Part shown: piece after piece, positions 6,455 through 8,398 of the stretch
How positions within the stretch are numbered: position 1 is the stretch's first letter
Layout of the letters: the number at the start of each line of letters is the position of its first letter
Assembly: GCA_017561985.1 (NCBI GenBank)
Contig: JAFZAZ010000016.1
Span: 1-8,398, forward strand
DNA from: Lachnospiraceae bacterium
GTDB taxonomy: Bacteria; Bacillota_A; Clostridia; Lachnospirales; Lachnospiraceae
Reading direction: 5' to 3'
Length of the DNA: 8,398 bases
Program-made: the position numbers and the translations under genes
The notes under the pieces: generated by a model
Told to the model about the DNA's origin: nothing
Seen by the model: the letters and a program-made list of their open reading frames with translations, nothing else
Database searches by the model: none

Positions 6455-6487
6455 CATAAATAATCACCCGGCGCAGGTTGCCAGGTG
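6455..6487 (-). terminator. Intrinsic terminator of the YcxB-like/DUF624 cassette
   Basis: On the minus strand CACCTGGC (6480-6487) pairs with GCCGGGTG (6465-6472) over 8 bp including one G-U, with a 7-nt loop. The U-rich tail ATTATTTATG follows (6455-6464). It begins 21 nt past the stop of the YcxB-like gene, upstream of the fructan promoter, and so separates the two transcription units. Confidence 0.65.
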
Positions 6488-6508
6488 AGACAAAAACGGT
6501 ATGAAACG

Positions 6509-7012
6509 TTATTTTGAAAGCAGGGAAAGCAGCTCCATTTCGCTTCCTTTGACGAATCCTTCGCGGCTTACAAGGACGCCTTTGTTGGCGTTTGTGATGA
6601 AAATCAGCAGGTGTTCGCTCGTCAGCGTCTTCGCAAGGTCCTTATACGCCACCGTGATTTCGCGTCCTTCGGGGTTTACAACCACCCGATCATCATAGAA
6701 CACCGTCGTGCGTTCCGGGTCTTCTCCGTACAGCTCGAGAAACGCATTGTAAGCTTTTTTGCGCTTTCTCCACGGCGTATAGACCGCAACCCACATCGAG
6801 GCAAGGATCAGCACGAACGCTTCGACTGCGAGAAAGACGATGCTCGGACGCGTAAGAAGCGTCACGACCGCGATCACGATCCATGCGCCGGTCATGATCA
6901 GCACCATGCGCAGCGCAAAGCGCGAATAGGTCTCTTTACTTGTACGCTTGTTGCCCTCATAGAACAGTTCTTTTGTCAATGTAAAGCGATTGACTGCGAT
7001 CGGTTCGTTCAC
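6509..7012 (-). CDS. YcxB-like membrane protein
   Basis: Small inner-membrane protein of 167 aa with no assigned biochemical role. After a polar N-terminus there are two predicted membrane helices (about 34-53 and 57-77), a basic WRKRKK stretch at 81-86, and a soluble C-terminal domain (about 100-167). The pattern V-F-Y-D-D-R-V-V, VAYKDLAK and GVLVSREGF resembles the YcxB-like C-terminal domain. The start is GTG at 7010-7012, overlapping the previous TGA by 4 bp, with GGAGGAGGAG 8 nt upstream, so translational coupling is likely. It is the last gene before the terminator at 6455-6487. Family assignment is from pattern recognition and moderately sure. Confidence 0.75.
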   Translation of the reverse strand: MNEPIAVNRFTLTKELFYEGNKRTSKETYSRFALRMVLIMTGAWIVIAVVTLLTRPSIVFLAVEAFVLILASMWVAVYTPWRKRKKAYNAFLELYGEDPERTTVFYDDRVVVNPEGREITVAYKDLAKTLTSEHLLIFITNANKGVLVSREGFVKGSEMELLSLLSK

Positions 7013-7794
7013 GGGATGTACTCCTCCTCCGGAAGATTGTCGGGAAACGCCTCACGGATCTGATCCTCAACCTTGAAATCCTTATTCAGCGGGCGGTAGA
7101 TGAAAAAGACCGCGAGGAAGATCACGTACCAGTCACCGAGGAGCGGCACAACGAACGCTGTCCACGGCAGGAACAGGAACAAAATCAGCCAGTATACAAC
7201 CTGCAGCACCGCGCCGCCAAACACTCTGCCCGGGTGAAACAGGATAAAAAACAGCGTGTTTTTCAGGCGAATGCCAAGCTTTTGCGTAAAAAGAACCGCC
7301 TGCGGCCACCAAACCGTCAGGACCGCGGCCAGCAGGATCGATCCGACCAGCAGGATCGCGATCGTACCGAGCGACGGCGGCGTTGCACCCCACAGCATCA
7401 GCGCGCCGGAAAAGACGACCAGTCCCATAAAGATACATTGCACAATGCCGGTGAGAATCGAGATCACAAGGTTCTGCTTGAACGCTTTCTTCCAGCAGAC
7501 CCACCATTCTGCCTTATCGTTCCGAAGACGACGAAGGATCAGATCGTAGAGACACCCGAGCCCAGGACCGGCAAACACGCCGCCCACTACTCCCGAAAGA
7601 AGGGCGATCAGTGCGCTTTTACTGAGCACCGCATAGACCATGCCGCCCGCGAAGGGGATAAACAGGACCAGCGAAATGAACCCGACCAGAAAGAGCTCCT
7701 TCCAGCTCCCCTCCAGAACCTCGCGGTATCTGGCAAATCCGACCGACCGGACGCCTTCGATTTTATGTTCATCGTCCCGAAAAAACAGACCCAT
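7009..7794 (-). CDS. DUF624/YesL-like polytopic membrane protein
   Basis: Integral membrane protein of 261 aa with about six hydrophobic segments (about 34-55, 60-80, 108-136, 141-170, 191-213 and 215-233). The MGLF N-terminus, the G-P-G-L-G-x-L-Y segment leading into a basic loop (LILRRLRND) and WKKAFKQN resemble DUF624 proteins such as Bacillus YesL, which often sit near sugar-use genes but have no firmly assigned function. The ATG at 7792-7794 is chosen because AGGGGG (7804-7809) lies 9 nt upstream. A TTG at 7812 would extend the protein by six residues that merely encode this site. The 3' end codes EEE through the ribosome site of the next gene and overlaps it by 4 bp. Only 14 nt separate it from the upstream lipoprotein gene, so this is an operon. 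Confidence 0.72.
   Translation of the reverse strand: MGLFFRDDEHKIEGVRSVGFARYREVLEGSWKELFLVGFISLVLFIPFAGGMVYAVLSKSALIALLSGVVGGVFAGPGLGCLYDLILRRLRNDKAEWWVCWKKAFKQNLVISILTGIVQCIFMGLVVFSGALMLWGATPPSLGTIAILLVGSILLAAVLTVWWPQAVLFTQKLGIRLKNTLFFILFHPGRVFGGAVLQVVYWLILFLFLPWTAFVVPLLGDWYVIFLAVFFIYRPLNKDFKVEDQIREAFPDNLPEEEYIP
7021..7030 (-). promoter_or_regulatory. Shine-Dalgarno site for the YcxB-like GTG start
   Basis: GGAGGAGGAG on the minus strand lies inside the 3' end of the DUF624-like gene and 8 nt before the GTG at 7010-7012. The strong site compensates for the non-ATG start and supports coupled translation. Confidence 0.75.
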
Positions 7795-7803
7795 CTCATT
7801 CTT

Positions 7804-7809
7804 CCCCCT
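7804..7809 (-). promoter_or_regulatory. Shine-Dalgarno site deciding the DUF624-like start
   Basis: AGGGGG on the minus strand begins with the last base of the upstream TGA (7809-7811) and lies 9 nt before the ATG at 7794. This favours that ATG over the TTG at 7812. Confidence 0.7.
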
Positions 7810-8378
7810 CAAAAATGCAGGTGTTCCAGAAACTGCCGGAGGATCGCCTCCGTATCGCCGGAAAACCCTTCTTTTGCAAGCACTTCCACCGTCACTACAT
7901 TTGCGCCGATCAGCAGAAATGCTGCTTCACCATGGTGGTACGGGTTGTCCGCACCGCCGCGAACGAGGTGCAGCACGCGGTATTCGTTTCCGTTGACGGT
8001 CAGCGTCGTTTCCGTCGTTTCATACGCACCCTGTTCCCGTTTGATCCAATCCAAAACGTCGTTCTGCGCGCCCTTCTCCGTCTGCCCCTCCTTAAGAAGC
8101 AGATAGATCTGCGCGTCATACACGGTCGCTTCCTTGCCCTGCGCGTTCTCGATCTGTTCGCCCTCGCCCGCCGTCCACGTCGCGTACCAGAGCCCCGCGA
8201 TCGACATCACGTCGCTCGTTTCGTTCAGCGTAAATCCCTCGATCGTTTCCGCGGCAAGCACCTCGGCGAAGCGGATCGGATATTCGTCCCATTCGGGATG
8301 CGCGTCAACGGCGGGCTCCTTTGCGCAGCCAGTCGTCAGCAATACAATAATCAAGAACAGAATGCCGATCTTTTTCAC
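7809..8378 (-). CDS. Small lipoprotein of unknown function
   Basis: Predicted membrane-anchored lipoprotein of 189 aa. The signal peptide has two lysines, a hydrophobic core and a lipobox ending T-T-G-C with Cys18. The mature part is soluble, mixed alpha/beta and acidic, and I recognise no catalytic motif. Features include W-Y-A-T-W-T at about 68-73, an internal D-A-Q-I-Y-L-L strand, and a C-terminal segment ending FLEHLHF. The start is GTG (8376-8378), supported by AAAGGAG (8386-8392) 7 nt upstream and by the signal peptide beginning exactly there. It is the first gene visible in the three-gene cassette; its promoter is beyond the right edge, so further upstream members cannot be excluded. 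Confidence 0.8.
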   Translation of the reverse strand: MKKIGILFLIIVLLTTGCAKEPAVDAHPEWDEYPIRFAEVLAAETIEGFTLNETSDVMSIAGLWYATWTAGEGEQIENAQGKEATVYDAQIYLLLKEGQTEKGAQNDVLDWIKREQGAYETTETTLTVNGNEYRVLHLVRGGADNPYHHGEAAFLLIGANVVTVEVLAKEGFSGDTEAILRQFLEHLHF

Positions 8379-8398
8379 GGATTCGCTCCTTTCGTCAG

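Noticed and set aside
7795..7812. TTG start for the DUF624-like protein at 7812
   Set aside because: The extra codons encode the AGGGGG ribosome site for the ATG at 7794, so the shorter protein is favoured.
1..8398. tRNA, rRNA, CRISPR array, insertion sequence or attachment site
   Set aside because: I looked for cloverleaf-like stretches, regularly spaced repeats, transposase motifs and terminal inverted repeats and found none; nearly all of the window is accounted for by coding sequence.

Overview
All seven recognisable genes lie on the minus strand, so transcription runs from high to low coordinates. The window suggests a Gram-positive anaerobe of the Bacillota/Clostridia type, probably host- or gut-associated. 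The reasons are three Gram-positive-style lipoprotein signal peptides, strong purine-rich Shine-Dalgarno sites, an MsmK/UgpC-type sugar ATPase, YesL/DUF624-like and YcxB-like membrane proteins, and moderately high G+C. Species cannot be named from this sequence.

Region 1 (8378 to 6509) is a tightly packed three-gene cassette: a small lipoprotein of unknown function, a DUF624/YesL-like polytopic membrane protein, and a YcxB-like two-helix membrane protein. The last two overlap by 4 bp, and a hairpin terminator at 6455-6487 closes the unit. Its promoter lies beyond the right edge.

Region 2 (about 6404 to 246) is a self-contained fructan-use operon. It starts at a near-ideal sigma-A promoter (TTGACA, 17 bp, TATACT). 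A cre-like site overlaps the -10/+1, and a 16-bp LacI-type operator lies just downstream of +1. The leader carries 11-bp-phased direct repeats. The operon encodes a surface lipoprotein made of three repeated carbohydrate-binding-like beta-sandwich modules (4062-6245), a lipid-anchored LamG-GH32 fructan hydrolase (1671-4037) and a sugar-importer ATPase of the MsmK/UgpC family (303-1487). A strong GC hairpin terminator (246-284) ends it. No permease and no solute-binding protein are encoded between this promoter and terminator.

Region 3 (145 to 1) holds a promoter and the first 27 codons of a probable NimA/pyridoxamine-phosphate-oxidase-like flavoprotein that leaves the window.

Proposed working model (inference): the triple-module lipoprotein captures fructan at the cell surface, the anchored GH32 enzyme trims it, and the ATPase powers one or more importers encoded elsewhere, under LacI-type and CcpA-type control. 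The most notable detail is that the GH32 nucleophile motif reads MNEP rather than the usual MNDP.
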